64,000 nucleotides of DNA from Vibrio profundi (GTDB taxonomy: Bacteria > Pseudomonadota > Gammaproteobacteria > Enterobacterales > Vibrionaceae): NCBI RefSeq assembly GCF_005281835.1, contig NZ_RZIS01000001.1, positions 186,001 to 250,000 of the forward strand, in the 5' to 3' direction. The position numbers and the translations under genes were made by a program. The number at the start of each line of letters is the position of its first letter. Position 1 is the stretch's first letter. The notes below the pieces were generated by a model. It searched no databases. It was not told where the DNA came from and saw nothing but the letters and a program-made list of their open reading frames with translations. Of the stretch, positions 1-8,829 are shown piece by piece.

Positions 1-600
1 TTCGCTTTAGGGGTTCATCCCTATTTTCTTAATGATTATTCTTTCGATTCTTTAGAAGTTCTCGAAGCGCATTTAAAAGTGAACCCTACTAGATGCGTTG
101 CGGTAGGGGAGTGCGGTTTAGACTTTGCTATCGATGTCGATCAATCCAAGCAAGAAGCTTTCTTTGTCCAGCAATTAGAGCTCGCTAAGCAATATCAATT
201 ACCGATTATTTTGCATGAGCGTAAATCCCACAATCGACTGATTCAATTGCTCAAACAGCATAGGTTTGAAAATGGTGGGGTGATACATGGGTTTTCTGGA
301 AGTGAGCAACAAGCAAAAGAGTGGATCAAGTTAGGCTTTTATATTGGTGTTGGAGGAACGATTACCTACCCAAGAGCGCGAAAGACGCGCCAGACGATTG
401 CACAATTACCGCTCAACACCTTGGTTTTAGAAACAGACGCACCAGATATGCCATTTTACGGGCAGCAAGGAAATGTTAACCACTCTAAATATTTGCTTAC
501 GTTAATAAATGAACTTTCTTTGCTGAGAAAAGATTCAAAGCAAACGATTGCATCTCAACTATGGGAAAATAGCCACAAACTATTCGGTATATGTGAATAG
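1..600 (+). CDS. TatD-family metal-dependent hydrolase (YjjV-like), 5' end missing
   Basis: Partial gene: the reading frame is open from base 1, so the start codon and the N-terminal HxH metal motif lie outside the window. The visible 199 residues begin with a G-V-H-P-Y motif and continue with VGECGLDF, LPIILHERKSHN, GVIHGFSGS and ETDAPDMPF, the metal-site blocks of TatD-type DNases/amidohydrolases. These cytoplasmic enzymes are divalent-metal TIM-barrel hydrolases with 3'-5' nuclease activity in characterised members. In E. coli the paralogue yjjV also lies near deoCABD, which fits the position here. Family is certain; the YjjV assignment rests on context. Confidence 0.9.
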   Translation, partial: FALGVHPYFLNDYSFDSLEVLEAHLKVNPTRCVAVGECGLDFAIDVDQSKQEAFFVQQLELAKQYQLPIILHERKSHNRLIQLLKQHRFENGGVIHGFSGSEQQAKEWIKLGFYIGVGGTITYPRARKTRQTIAQLPLNTLVLETDAPDMPFYGQQGNVNHSKYLLTLINELSLLRKDSKQTIASQLWENSHKLFGICE

Positions 601-644
601 AATCTGAATATTTTGTTTATCGTTTGCCTGGATTTCAATGTAAA

Positions 645-660
645 GGTGATTTGTGTCACA
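645..660. promoter_or_regulatory. Candidate CRP site upstream of nupC
   Basis: GGTGA-TTTGTG-TCACA matches the CRP consensus TGTGA-N6-TCACA at 9 of 10 positions. Two CRP-like direct repeats follow (GTGTGAACGGCACAT at 666-680 and GTGTGAAGGCGGCAT at 696-710, starts 30 bp apart). A TATAAT lies at 734-739. E. coli nupC is controlled by CRP and CytR from multiple sites, so cAMP control here is likely but inferred. Confidence 0.6.
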
Positions 661-733
661 TAAGTGTGTGAACGGCACATGAATCTTATACTAAAGTGTG
701 AAGGCGGCATTACTTTATTGATAGGTGCATGAG

Positions 734-739
734 TATAAT
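734..739 (+). promoter_or_regulatory. Candidate -10 element of nupC
   Basis: TATAAT lies 65 bp upstream of the nupC ATG. No good -35 hexamer stands 16-18 bp upstream, which fits an activator-dependent promoter using the CRP-like sites just upstream. Confidence 0.45.
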
Positions 740-804
740 TGCCTCCGCTTTATAGCTCCATTTTGTAACACGCCAATAAATAACTAATAAGGAAGTCATA
801 AACT

Positions 805-2067
805 ATGAGCCTGTTTATGAGCCTAGTCGGTATGGTTGTACTAATTGCAATCGCAGTACTACTATCTGACAACCGCAAAGCTATTAACTTTAGAACAGTG
901 GGTGGCGCATTCGCTATCCAATTCGCACTTGGTGCATTTGTACTTTACATCCCTTGGGGTCGTGATCTACTTGCAGGTTTCTCTGCTGGTGTAGCTAACG
1001 TGATCGACTACGGTAAAGACGGTACTGGTTTCCTATTTGGTAGCCTAGTTAACTTCTCTGTTGACGGTATCGGTTTCATCTTTGCATTCCAAGTTCTACC
1101 TACTCTAATCTTCTTCTCTGCACTTATCTCTGTACTTTACTACATTGGTGTTATGCAATGGGTTATCAAGATTCTTGGTGGTGGTCTTCAAAAAGCACTA
1201 GGTACTTCACGTGCCGAATCTATGTCTGCAGCAGCTAACATCTTTGTTGGTCAAACTGAAGCACCACTTGTGGTTCGTCCGTTTGTTCCAAAAATGACAC
1301 AATCTGAGCTATTCGCAGTAATGTGTGGTGGTTTAGCGTCTGTTGCTGGTGGTGTACTAGCGGGTTACGCATCTATGGGTGTACCTCTAGAGTACCTAGT
1401 TGCAGCATCATTCATGGCAGCACCGGGTGGTCTACTATTCGCTAAAATCATCAAGCCTGAAACTGACACGCCAGACGATAACATCGCTGACGAAATGGAC
1501 GGCGGCGACGACAAACCAGCTAACGTTATCGACGCAGCAGCAGGCGGCGCATCAGTTGGTCTACAACTAGCACTTAACGTTGGTGCAATGCTACTAGCAT
1601 TCATCGGTCTAATCGCTCTTATCAACGGTATCCTAGGTGGCGTTGGCGGTTGGTTCGGTATGGACAACCTAACTCTAGAACTTCTTCTAGGTTGGATCTT
1701 CGCTCCGCTAGCATTCATCATTGGTGTTCCATGGGAAGAAGCAACTATCGCTGGTTCTTTCATTGGTCAGAAGACAGTTGTTAACGAATTCGTTGCATAC
1801 CTAAACTTCGTACCATACGTTGGTGAGAACGCTCAAATCGTTGAAGCGACTGGCCAAGTAATGTCTGTTAAGACTCAAGCAATTATCTCGTTCGCACTAT
1901 GTGGTTTCGCAAACCTTTCTTCTATCGCGATTCTACTAGGTGGTCTAGGTGGTCTAGCTCCAAACCGTCGTCACGACATCGCTCGTATGGGTGTTAAAGC
2001 GGTTATTGCTGGTACTCTATCTAACCTGATGGCAGCGACAATTGCTGGCTTCTTCCTATCTTTCTAA
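805..2067 (+). CDS. nupC: Concentrative nucleoside transporter NupC
   Basis: 420-residue inner-membrane protein that imports nucleosides by cation symport. It has the CNT-family layout: N-terminal helices (MSLFMSLVGMVVLIAIAVLL), a gate domain, the block AESMSAAANIFVGQTEAPLVVRPF near residues 135-160, and the second re-entrant/unwound-helix region around VPWEEA. The V. cholerae orthologue is the structural model for the family (vcCNT). The start is set by AAGGA 12 nt before the ATG. It lies just upstream of deoCABD, so uptake and catabolism of nucleosides are neighbours, but a strong terminator separates them. Codon use is strongly biased, suggesting high expression. Confidence 0.97.
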   Translation: MSLFMSLVGMVVLIAIAVLLSDNRKAINFRTVGGAFAIQFALGAFVLYIPWGRDLLAGFSAGVANVIDYGKDGTGFLFGSLVNFSVDGIGFIFAFQVLPTLIFFSALISVLYYIGVMQWVIKILGGGLQKALGTSRAESMSAAANIFVGQTEAPLVVRPFVPKMTQSELFAVMCGGLASVAGGVLAGYASMGVPLEYLVAASFMAAPGGLLFAKIIKPETDTPDDNIADEMDGGDDKPANVIDAAAGGASVGLQLALNVGAMLLAFIGLIALINGILGGVGGWFGMDNLTLELLLGWIFAPLAFIIGVPWEEATIAGSFIGQKTVVNEFVAYLNFVPYVGENAQIVEATGQVMSVKTQAIISFALCGFANLSSIAILLGGLGGLAPNRRHDIARMGVKAVIAGTLSNLMAATIAGFFLSF

Positions 2068-2105
2068 TCAAGTAGATTTAGATATATAGACGCCACTTTA
2101 ATATC

Positions 2106-2140
2106 GCCCCGTAGCAAGAAATTGCTGCGGGGCTTTTTTG
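2106..2140 (+). terminator. Rho-independent terminator of nupC
   Basis: GCCCCGTAGCAA / TTGCTGCGGGGC forms a 12-bp stem with one G-U pair, followed by a run of seven T. Confidence 0.93.
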
Positions 2141-2242
2141 TTTTTAGGCCTGGAAAAACTTTCACAGCAGCTAGGTTTAGAAACTTTTTTGAGATACAAA
2201 CCGTTTGCGTTCTAAGGAGCACTACAATTTTTTATAGAAATC

Positions 2243-2570
2243 TATAATGTGTAAGCTATAGGGATAGGATTCCCTTGTTGGCTTAGTGCTTGTATAGCTT
2301 GAATGCTATTCCTCATTACGATGAGCGAGCCTAGGAATATAGCCATACTTAGCTTGAGCTAAACAAGCTTTACGCTATAGATGTTAGACACAACATAACT
2401 GAATTGTTGTGCCATAGACCAAACTGGTACTGTGCGGTGACAAGGATAGCAATTGATGGCGCAAGGGTGCGTTAATCAAGTCTTCAGGGAACCAAGTCCG
2501 TTCATTTGTGACTACTGAGCATTACTAAAATATCCATCTATACTGGATGGAGGGCGAAGTAGTTAACTAT
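2243..2570 (+). ncRNA. Long hairpin-rich leader upstream of deoC (candidate cis-regulatory RNA or sRNA)
   Basis: The 455 bases between the nupC terminator and deoC hold no credible gene. A TATAAT at 2243-2248 could start a leader of about 340 nt. It then shows a chain of inverted repeats: AAGCTATA...TATAGCTT closing 2253-2300; GCTATTCCT...AGGAATATAGC enclosing CTCAT-TACG-ATGAG (a UNCG-type tetraloop); TTAGCTTGAGCTAA; CACAACA...TGTTGTG; ACCAAACTGGT; CGCAAGGGTGCG; and CCATC...GATGG before the ribosome-binding site. No riboswitch class I know was recognised. The structures are read by eye and have not been folded. Confidence 0.4.
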
Positions 2571-2595
2571 TTGAATATATTGATCGGAGATAGAA

Positions 2596-3372
2596 ATGAG
2601 CGATTTAAAAGCAGCAGCTCTACGTGCACTTAAACTTATGGACCTAACTACGCTGAATGACGATGACACGAATGAAAAAGTGATCTCTCTATGTCATGAC
2701 GCTAAGACTGCAGTTGGTAACACTGCTGCAATCTGTATCTACCCACGCTTTATTCCTATTGCTAAGAAGACACTTCGTGAGCAAGGTACACCAGAAGTTC
2801 GTATTGCGACTGTAACTAACTTCCCTCATGGTAATGACGACATCGACATCGCAGTTGCTGAAACAAAAGCAGCAGTTGCATACGGTGCAGACGAAGTAGA
2901 CGTAGTATTCCCATACCGCGCACTTATCGCTGGTAACGAAGAAGTTGGTTTTGAGCTTGTTAAGCAATGTAAAGCTGCTTGTGGTGACATCACGCTTAAA
3001 GTAATCATCGAAACTGGTGAGCTAAAAGAAGAAGCACTGATCAAGAAAGCTTCTCAAATCTGTATCGAAGCGGGTGCAGACTTCATCAAAACTTCTACTG
3101 GTAAAGTGCCAGTAAACGCGACTCCAGAGTACGCTCGCATGATGCTTGAAGTGATCCGTGATATGGGCGTAGCAAAAACAGTTGGTTTCAAACCTGCTGG
3201 TGGCGTACGTACAGCAGAAGATGCAGCGGCTTACCTTGCAATGGCTGATGAGCTACTTGGCGCAGAGTGGGCAGACAACATGCACTACCGCTTTGGTGCA
3301 TCAAGCTTGCTAACTAACCTTTTGAATACATTAGAAGTAACAGACGAAACTGCAGATCCTGCAGCTTACTAA
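2596..3372 (+). CDS. deoC: Deoxyribose-phosphate aldolase DeoC
   Basis: 258 residues (E. coli 259). Cytoplasmic class I aldolase that splits 2-deoxyribose 5-phosphate into acetaldehyde and glyceraldehyde 3-phosphate, the last step of deoxynucleoside catabolism. The Schiff-base lysine is in DFIKTSTGK (about residue 165), and the proton-relay lysine is in [10 protein letters not shown]. The start follows CGGAGA. First gene of deoCABD, behind a long structured leader. Confidence 0.97.
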   Translation: MSDLKAAALRALKLMDLTTLNDDDTNEKVISLCHDAKTAVGNTAAICIYPRFIPIAKKTLREQGTPEVRIATVTNFPHGNDDIDIAVAETKAAVAYGADEVDVVFPYRALIAGNEEVGFELVKQCKAACGDITLKVIIETGELKEEALIKKASQICIEAGADFIKTSTGKVPVNATPEYARMMLEVIRDMGVAKTVGFKPAGGVRTAEDAAAYLAMADELLGAEWADNMHYRFGASSLLTNLLNTLEVTDETADPAAY

Positions 3373-3385
3373 TTTACTTGTTCTA

Positions 3386-3582
3386 TTTGACGCTGCAGCG
3401 TCGCTGGCTTCGTAAGTTCTACCTGCTTAATTACAGAGAGCTTCTATGCTCATAGGCATGAACTTCAATTTCCTTCTTGGAAAGGCCGCTTAGCTGCAAC
3501 GTTAGGTATTTGAAGTAAAACTTAAAAATAAAGTCTGTTTGGTGGAGTAGCAAACTGCTGCTCCACGTTACCTCTTTACCTT
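3386..3582. repeat. Intercistronic palindromic element between deoC and deoA (candidate interspersed repeat or RNA processing element)
   Basis: This 243-bp gap in an otherwise tight operon contains no gene. It includes a perfect 14-bp palindrome GACGCTGCAGCGTC, related short motifs further on (CTGCAACGTTA; ACTTCAA and TTTGAAGT), and a 10-bp stem (GTGGAGTAGC / GCTGCTCCAC) near its end with no T-run. It resembles the small palindromic elements scattered in Vibrio intergenic regions, but no second copy is visible in this window. Confidence 0.3.
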
Positions 3583-3615
3583 ACAACCATCTCATCGCGA
3601 GTTTGGGAGGATCTA

Positions 3616-4971
3616 ATGTCTGAAGCAAACAAAACAACTCAAACCTTCTTACCCCAAGAAATTATCCGCAGAAAGCGTGACGGCGAAGTCTTATCAGCAG
3701 AAGAAATTAACTTCTTTATTCAAGGCGTAGCGAAAAACACGGTTTCTGAAGGCCAAATTGCAGCATTTGCAATGGCGATTTTTTTCAATGAAATGACTAT
3801 GCCAGAGCGTATTGCCTTGACGTGTGCAATGCGAGATTCAGGCATGGTTATCGATTGGAGCCACATGAACTTTGAAGGCCCAATCGTAGATAAACACTCT
3901 ACTGGTGGTGTAGGTGACGTAACTTCATTAATGCTTGGCCCTATGGTGGCAGCATGTGGCGGTTTCGTTCCAATGATTTCTGGTCGTGGTCTTGGCCATA
4001 CTGGCGGCACGCTAGATAAGCTTGAGTCTATCCCAGGCTACAACATCACACCGACCAACGAAGTATTTGGTGAAGTGACCAAAGATGCTGGTGTCGCGAT
4101 CATCGGCCAAACGGGTGACTTAGCTCCGGCTGATAAACGTGTTTATGCGACTCGCGATATTACAGCAACAGTCGACAATATCTCACTCATCACCGCTTCA
4201 ATCCTATCTAAGAAGTTGGCTGCAGGCCTAGATTCTCTAGTAATGGATGTAAAAGTGGGCTCAGGCGCATTCATGCCAACCTACGAAGCATCTGAAGAGC
4301 TAGCAAAATCTATCGTTGCAGTAGCAAACGGTGCGGGTACTAAGACAACAGCAATCCTAACGGACATGAACCAAGTTCTGGCTTCTTCAGCGGGTAATGC
4401 CGTAGAAGTACGCGAAGCGGTTCAATTTCTAACGGGTGAATACCGTAACCCACGTTTGCTAGAAATTACGCTAGCGTCATGCGCGGAAATGTTGGTATTG
4501 GGTAACCTTGCGAAAGACTCAGACGAAGCTCGCGACAAGCTGATGACTGTATTGGATAACGGTAAAGCGGCAGAGTGCTTCGGCAAGATGGTCACAGGCC
4601 TTGGTGGCCCAGCAGATTTCGTAGAAAACTACGATAATTACCTAGAGAAAGCAGAAGTTATTAAACCAGTGTACGCACTAGAAAGTGGCGTTGTATCAGC
4701 TATGGATACGCGTGCAATTGGTATGGCTGTTGTTGGTATGGGCGGTGGTCGCCGCGTAGCAACAGACAGCATCGATTACGCTGTTGGTTTTGACGGCTTT
4801 ATTCGCTTAGGCGAAGTCGCAAGTGAAGATAAACCATTAGCAATAATTCATGCCCGCAACGAAGAGCAGTGGAATGAAGCTGCCAAAGCGCTACAAAGTG
4901 CTATTACTGTGGGTGGAGAGTACACAGCAACTCCAGATGTTTACCGTCAAATCCGCTCGGAAGACGTATAA
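3616..4971 (+). CDS. deoA: Thymidine phosphorylase DeoA
   Basis: 451 residues. Phosphorolyses thymidine and deoxyuridine to the free base and 2-deoxyribose 1-phosphate. Family signatures are clear: the phosphate-binding KHSTGGVGD block near residue 93 and [19 protein letters not shown] near residues 123-141. Its product is isomerised by DeoB and cleaved by DeoC. GGGAGGATCTA precedes the ATG. Confidence 0.97.
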   Translation: MSEANKTTQTFLPQEIIRRKRDGEVLSAEEINFFIQGVAKNTVSEGQIAAFAMAIFFNEMTMPERIALTCAMRDSGMVIDWSHMNFEGPIVDKHSTGGVGDVTSLMLGPMVAACGGFVPMISGRGLGHTGGTLDKLESIPGYNITPTNEVFGEVTKDAGVAIIGQTGDLAPADKRVYATRDITATVDNISLITASILSKKLAAGLDSLVMDVKVGSGAFMPTYEASEELAKSIVAVANGAGTKTTAILTDMNQVLASSAGNAVEVREAVQFLTGEYRNPRLLEITLASCAEMLVLGNLAKDSDEARDKLMTVLDNGKAAECFGKMVTGLGGPADFVENYDNYLEKAEVIKPVYALESGVVSAMDTRAIGMAVVGMGGGRRVATDSIDYAVGFDGFIRLGEVASEDKPLAIIHARNEEQWNEAAKALQSAITVGGEYTATPDVYRQIRSEDV

Positions 4972-4992
4972 ATTACACTGGTGGAGAGAGCA

Positions 4993-6213
4993 ATGAAAAG
5001 AGCATTTATTTTAGTTTTAGATTCATTTGGTGTAGGTGAAACTGCAGACGCTGACAAATTCGGTGATGTGGGTTCAGATACGATGGGTCACATCGCAGAT
5101 CATTGTGATAAAGGTTTAGCAGATAACGCGGATCGTAAAGGACCACTAACATTGCCAAACCTGTCAAAGCTAGGTCTAGCGATGGCGCATAAAGAGTCGA
5201 CAGGTCGCTTTGCTCCAGGTATGGATGCAGATGCGGAAATCATTGGCGCTTACGGTCACGCAGCAGAGCTATCTTCAGGTAAAGACACACCATCTGGTCA
5301 CTGGGAGATCGCAGGGGTTCCAGTATTGTTTGACTGGGGTTACTTTACCGATAAAGAAAACAGCTTCCCTAAAGAGCTGACTGATCGAATCTTAGAGCGC
5401 GCGGGCTTGTCTGGTTTTCTAGGCAACTGCCATGCATCAGGCACTCAAGTACTGGACGATCTAGGTGAAGAGCACATGAAGACTGGTTTGCCGATCTTCT
5501 ACACTTCTGCAGATTCGGTTTTCCAAATCGCTTGTCACGAAGAAACTTTCGGCTTACAGAACCTATTGGATCTTTGCCAGATCGCTCGTGAAGAGTTAGA
5601 AGAGTACAACATCGGCCGTGTAATCGCTCGTCCGTTCATTGGCCCTGGTAAAGGCCAATTCGAACGTACAGGTAACCGTCGTGACCTTTCTGTTGAACCA
5701 CCTGCAGCAACGATTCTACAAAAGCTGGTTGATGAGAAAGGTGGTCAAGTCCACTCGATCGGTAAGATCTCTGATATTTACGCTGGTTGCGGTATCACGA
5801 AGAAAACAAAAGCGACGGGTATTCCTGCACTATTTGAAGCCACTAAAGATGCAATCAAAGAAGCTGGCGATAACACCATTGTTTTCACGAACTTTGTAGA
5901 TTTTGACTCAGCTTATGGTCACCGTCGTGATGTGGCTGGCTACGCTGCTGCATTAGAGTACTTCGATGGTCGTATCAATGAAGTGATTGAACTGATGGAA
6001 GAAGATGATGTTCTTATTCTAACGGCTGACCATGGTTGTGATCCAACGTGGCCTGGCACTGACCATACGCGTGAGCACATTCCAGTGATCGTTTACGGTC
6101 AGAAAGTACCTGCTGGCTCATTAGGTCGTCGCGATACATTCGCTGATATTGGACAAAGCCTTGCAGAGCACTTTGGTACGTCACCAATGGAATATGGCAA
6201 AAGCTTTCTATAA
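4993..6213 (+). CDS. deoB: Phosphopentomutase DeoB
   Basis: 406 residues (E. coli 407). Mn-dependent alkaline-phosphatase-superfamily enzyme that converts (deoxy)ribose 1-phosphate to the 5-phosphate. Metal and phosphoryl-transfer blocks are visible: LDSFGVGE at the N terminus, [10 protein letters not shown] (nucleophilic Thr), and the C-terminal [10 protein letters not shown]...[11 protein letters not shown]. The ATG at 4993 follows GGAGAGAGCA at good spacing; an upstream in-frame GTG at 4981 lies inside the ribosome-binding site and is rejected. Only 21 bases separate it from deoA. Confidence 0.96.
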   Translation: MKRAFILVLDSFGVGETADADKFGDVGSDTMGHIADHCDKGLADNADRKGPLTLPNLSKLGLAMAHKESTGRFAPGMDADAEIIGAYGHAAELSSGKDTPSGHWEIAGVPVLFDWGYFTDKENSFPKELTDRILERAGLSGFLGNCHASGTQVLDDLGEEHMKTGLPIFYTSADSVFQIACHEETFGLQNLLDLCQIAREELEEYNIGRVIARPFIGPGKGQFERTGNRRDLSVEPPAATILQKLVDEKGGQVHSIGKISDIYAGCGITKKTKATGIPALFEATKDAIKEAGDNTIVFTNFVDFDSAYGHRRDVAGYAAALEYFDGRINEVIELMEEDDVLILTADHGCDPTWPGTDHTREHIPVIVYGQKVPAGSLGRRDTFADIGQSLAEHFGTSPMEYGKSFL

Positions 6214-6275
6214 TGTTTTTAAATAGAGAGGCTTGCCTCTCTATTTTTTTCTATTTGATATAAAGGATATTTTCA

Positions 6276-6995
6276 ATGGCAACTCCACATATTAATGCTG
6301 AAATGGGTGCATTTGCAGATGTTGTGCTAATGCCGGGTGATCCGCTACGTGCTAAGTACATCGCTGAGACGTTTCTCGATGATGTCGTTCAAGTGTGTGA
6401 TGTTCGAAATATGTTTGGTTACACTGGTACTTACAAAGGCCGTAAGGTATCGGTAATGGGACATGGTATGGGTATTCCATCATGTTCAATTTACGCTACT
6501 GAACTGATTAAAGATTTCGGTGTGAAAAAAATCATTCGTGTCGGCAGTTGTGGTGCAGTGAGCGAAGATATCAAAGTACGTGATGTCGTGATCGGCATGG
6601 GTGCATGTACTGACTCTAAAGTGAATCGCATTCGTTTTAAAGGCCATGACTTTGCAGCTATCGCTGACTACAAAATGGTGCGTGCGGCAGAAGATGCGGC
6701 AAAAGCACGCGGTGTCGATGTAAAAGTAGGAAACCTTTTTTCTGCTGAATTGTTCTACACGCCAGATCCAGAAATGTTCGAAGTGATGGATAAATACGGC
6801 ATTGTTGGCGTAGAAATGGAAGCGGCGGGTATTTATGGTGTGTGTGCAGAATACGGAGCTAAGGCTCTTACAATTTGTACCGTATCAGATCACATCAAAA
6901 CGGGTGAGCAAACCACTTCGGATGAACGCCAAACTACGTTCAACGATATGATGGTTATTGCGTTAGACTCGGTATTACTCGGTGATGACGAGTAA
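6276..6995 (+). CDS. deoD: Purine-nucleoside phosphorylase DeoD
   Basis: 239 residues, the usual length of hexameric bacterial PNP. Releases purine bases from nucleosides using phosphate. Landmarks are the phosphate-binding [18 protein letters not shown], and [12 protein letters not shown] with the nucleoside-contacting Glu/Met. AAAGGATATTTTCA precedes the ATG. Last gene of deoCABD. Confidence 0.97.
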   Translation: MATPHINAEMGAFADVVLMPGDPLRAKYIAETFLDDVVQVCDVRNMFGYTGTYKGRKVSVMGHGMGIPSCSIYATELIKDFGVKKIIRVGSCGAVSEDIKVRDVVIGMGACTDSKVNRIRFKGHDFAAIADYKMVRAAEDAAKARGVDVKVGNLFSAELFYTPDPEMFEVMDKYGIVGVEMEAAGIYGVCAEYGAKALTICTVSDHIKTGEQTTSDERQTTFNDMMVIALDSVLLGDDE

Positions 6996-7015
6996 CCTTA
7001 TAACGATTTTGATAC

Positions 7016-7050
7016 AAAAAAGCCCGAACTGATGCAGTTCGGGCTTTTTT
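7016..7050. terminator. Bidirectional terminator between deoD and ytjB
   Basis: GCCCGAACTG-ATG-CAGTTCGGGC is flanked by an A-run on the left and TTTTTT on the right, so it can end both deoD (plus) and ytjB (minus), which converge here. Confidence 0.92.
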
Positions 7051-7060
7051 ATGAGTGGTA

Positions 7061-7669
7061 TTAATTGGCTTTCTTTAACAATAAGTTCTCGCCGGATTTC
7101 TTTTCCTTTTTCCGTAGCACTAATACAAACAACATTCCACCAACAAAGCTCATCAGTAGCATTAGCAGCATATATCGGTCACTTTTTCGGTAGTGGTGAT
7201 CGGAAATTGCAGTCACTTTACCCGTTTCAAAAGTAATGCGAACAAACCCGATGATGGATTTTTCTGGTGAGAAAATTGGTTCAACAAGTTGTTGCCTGCC
7301 AATACTTGCGGTCGCTAAGGGGGTGTCTAGGCCTAGAACCTCGCGTACCGATTTAGCTTGATCACTAGAAGCAAGGCGAACCCCTTCGGCATTGTAAATA
7401 GTGGCATCCAATACCAAACGATCGTGAGCAAGTTGGTTAGTAAGTAGAAGTAGTCGCTCTTGATCTTGTTGAGCGATCATTTTACTGGCAGATAATGACG
7501 CTTGAGAGATCAAAACCTTGGTAAGCGTTTCTAATTGCTTCGCTTGTATTTGTTCGTTGCCTTTACTGATCACAACGCTGTTTCTTACCGTAGTAAAAAA
7601 CATGGCACCTAAAATAATTAGGGCGACAATGCGTAGCGCATTGCGTAAAGAGAAGAGAGATTCGTTCAT
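7061..7669 (-). CDS. ytjB: YtjB/Smp family inner-membrane protein
   Basis: 202 residues with two membrane segments: one near the N terminus (ALRIVALIILGAMFF) and one near the C terminus (YMLLMLLMSFVGGMLFVLVL). Between them is an extracytoplasmic region of about 130 residues with sensor-like character. The ATG at 7669 is chosen because CAGGT precedes it; the ATG four codons upstream has no ribosome-binding site. E. coli ytjB (smp) also sits next to and divergent from serB. Its biochemical function is not established. Confidence 0.85.
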   Translation of the reverse strand: MNESLFSLRNALRIVALIILGAMFFTTVRNSVVISKGNEQIQAKQLETLTKVLISQASLSASKMIAQQDQERLLLLTNQLAHDRLVLDATIYNAEGVRLASSDQAKSVREVLGLDTPLATASIGRQQLVEPIFSPEKSIIGFVRITFETGKVTAISDHHYRKSDRYMLLMLLMSFVGGMLFVLVLRKKEKKSGENLLLKKAN

Positions 7670-7778
7670 GAGTACCTGCATGTCGGGTGAACAAATTTAA
7701 TGATAAGACATATTGAGACTTGCGTTTTTAAATTGCAATAGGTTAACGTCTAGCTAGGTTATTTAGGAAATTATAAAC

Positions 7779-8759
7779 ATGGAAGCGCAAAAACAGTTGC
7801 CAATTAAAAGGCATACGTCACTTGTTACTCGATTACCAGAGACTCGATATGCTAGCCAGTTGGCTAAATCGAAGGCTAACTGGATCGTATTTGGTGAATA
7901 TTTATCACCTAAGCATTTTGATGATATCGACTTTTTTACTGGGTTGTACAACACAGTATTGGACACATGGAAAGTTGGCCACTACGAAGTGGCGCTGATG
8001 TCGGGAGAGTTAACTCCAGCACATGAAGAAATTCTGCAAGGCTTAGGGTTAGATTACGCCAACCTTAGTGAGGTACCAGATCTTTCTAAGCCAGGACTCA
8101 TCGTTATGGATATGGATTCCACTGCGATTCAAATTGAATGCATCGATGAAATTGCCAAACTTGCGGGTGTTGGAGAGCAAGTTTCTGAAGTGACAGAAAG
8201 AGCAATGCAAGGCGAACTCGACTTTGAGCAAAGCTTACGTCAACGAGTCGGTGCGCTCAAAGATGCAGACGAAGCAATCCTTGAGCAAGTGCGTTCAACA
8301 CTTCCGTTCATGCCTGATCTCGCTGAGCTTGTGAACACGCTCAAAGCGTTGGGTTGGAAAACCGCGATAGCATCAGGCGGCTTTACTTATTTTTCTGATT
8401 ACTTGAAAGATACGCTAGGGCTCGACTATGCACAGTCTAATACTTTGGAAATCAAAGACGGAAAACTAACCGGCCAAGTGATTGGCGATGTAGTGTCTGC
8501 TCAAACAAAAGCGGATATTCTTGTTGAATTAGCGGACCAATACGAAGTTGAAGTTCACAACACTGTCGCGGTTGGTGATGGTGCCAACGATTTAGTCATG
8601 ATGGGGGCTGCTGGTTTGGGTGTTGCTTATCATGCTAAACCTAAGGTAGAGCAGCAAGCGCAAGCTGCGGTTCGTTACTCAGGCTTAGGTGGCGTGCTGT
8701 GTATTTTGTCTGGCGTTCTTGCCAAGCAGCAGAAAGTTAGCTGGCAGGTTAAGCCTTAA
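7779..8759 (+). CDS. serB: Phosphoserine phosphatase SerB
   Basis: 326 residues. Dephosphorylates phosphoserine in the last step of serine synthesis. HAD-superfamily motif I is DMDST at 111-115 (nucleophile Asp111, general acid Asp113), SGGF is motif II, and VGDGANDLVMM is motif III. The N-terminal ~100 residues form the regulatory extension found in gammaproteobacterial SerB. Divergent from ytjB across 109 bp. Confidence 0.97.
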   Translation: MEAQKQLPIKRHTSLVTRLPETRYASQLAKSKANWIVFGEYLSPKHFDDIDFFTGLYNTVLDTWKVGHYEVALMSGELTPAHEEILQGLGLDYANLSEVPDLSKPGLIVMDMDSTAIQIECIDEIAKLAGVGEQVSEVTERAMQGELDFEQSLRQRVGALKDADEAILEQVRSTLPFMPDLAELVNTLKALGWKTAIASGGFTYFSDYLKDTLGLDYAQSNTLEIKDGKLTGQVIGDVVSAQTKADILVELADQYEVEVHNTVAVGDGANDLVMMGAAGLGVAYHAKPKVEQQAQAAVRYSGLGGVLCILSGVLAKQQKVSWQVKP

Positions 8760-8780
8760 TCGACAATTGATAAAATCAAC

Positions 8781-8811
8781 AAAAAAAGCAGGCGTAATGC
8801 CTGCTTTTTTT
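8781..8811. terminator. Bidirectional terminator between serB and plzC
   Basis: AAAAAAAGCAGGC-GTAAT-GCCTGCTTTTTTT is a perfect inverted repeat lying between two convergent genes. Confidence 0.93.
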
Positions 8812-8829
8812 GTATTTGAGGTTGTTCGG

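Noticed and set aside
1365..1763. 132-codon open frame antisense to nupC
   Set aside because: Its composition is the mirror of the biased nupC codons, it has no ribosome-binding site and resembles no family.
2106..2595. Known riboswitch (purine, c-di-GMP, cobalamin) upstream of deoC
   Set aside because: None of the conserved core sequences of these classes is present.
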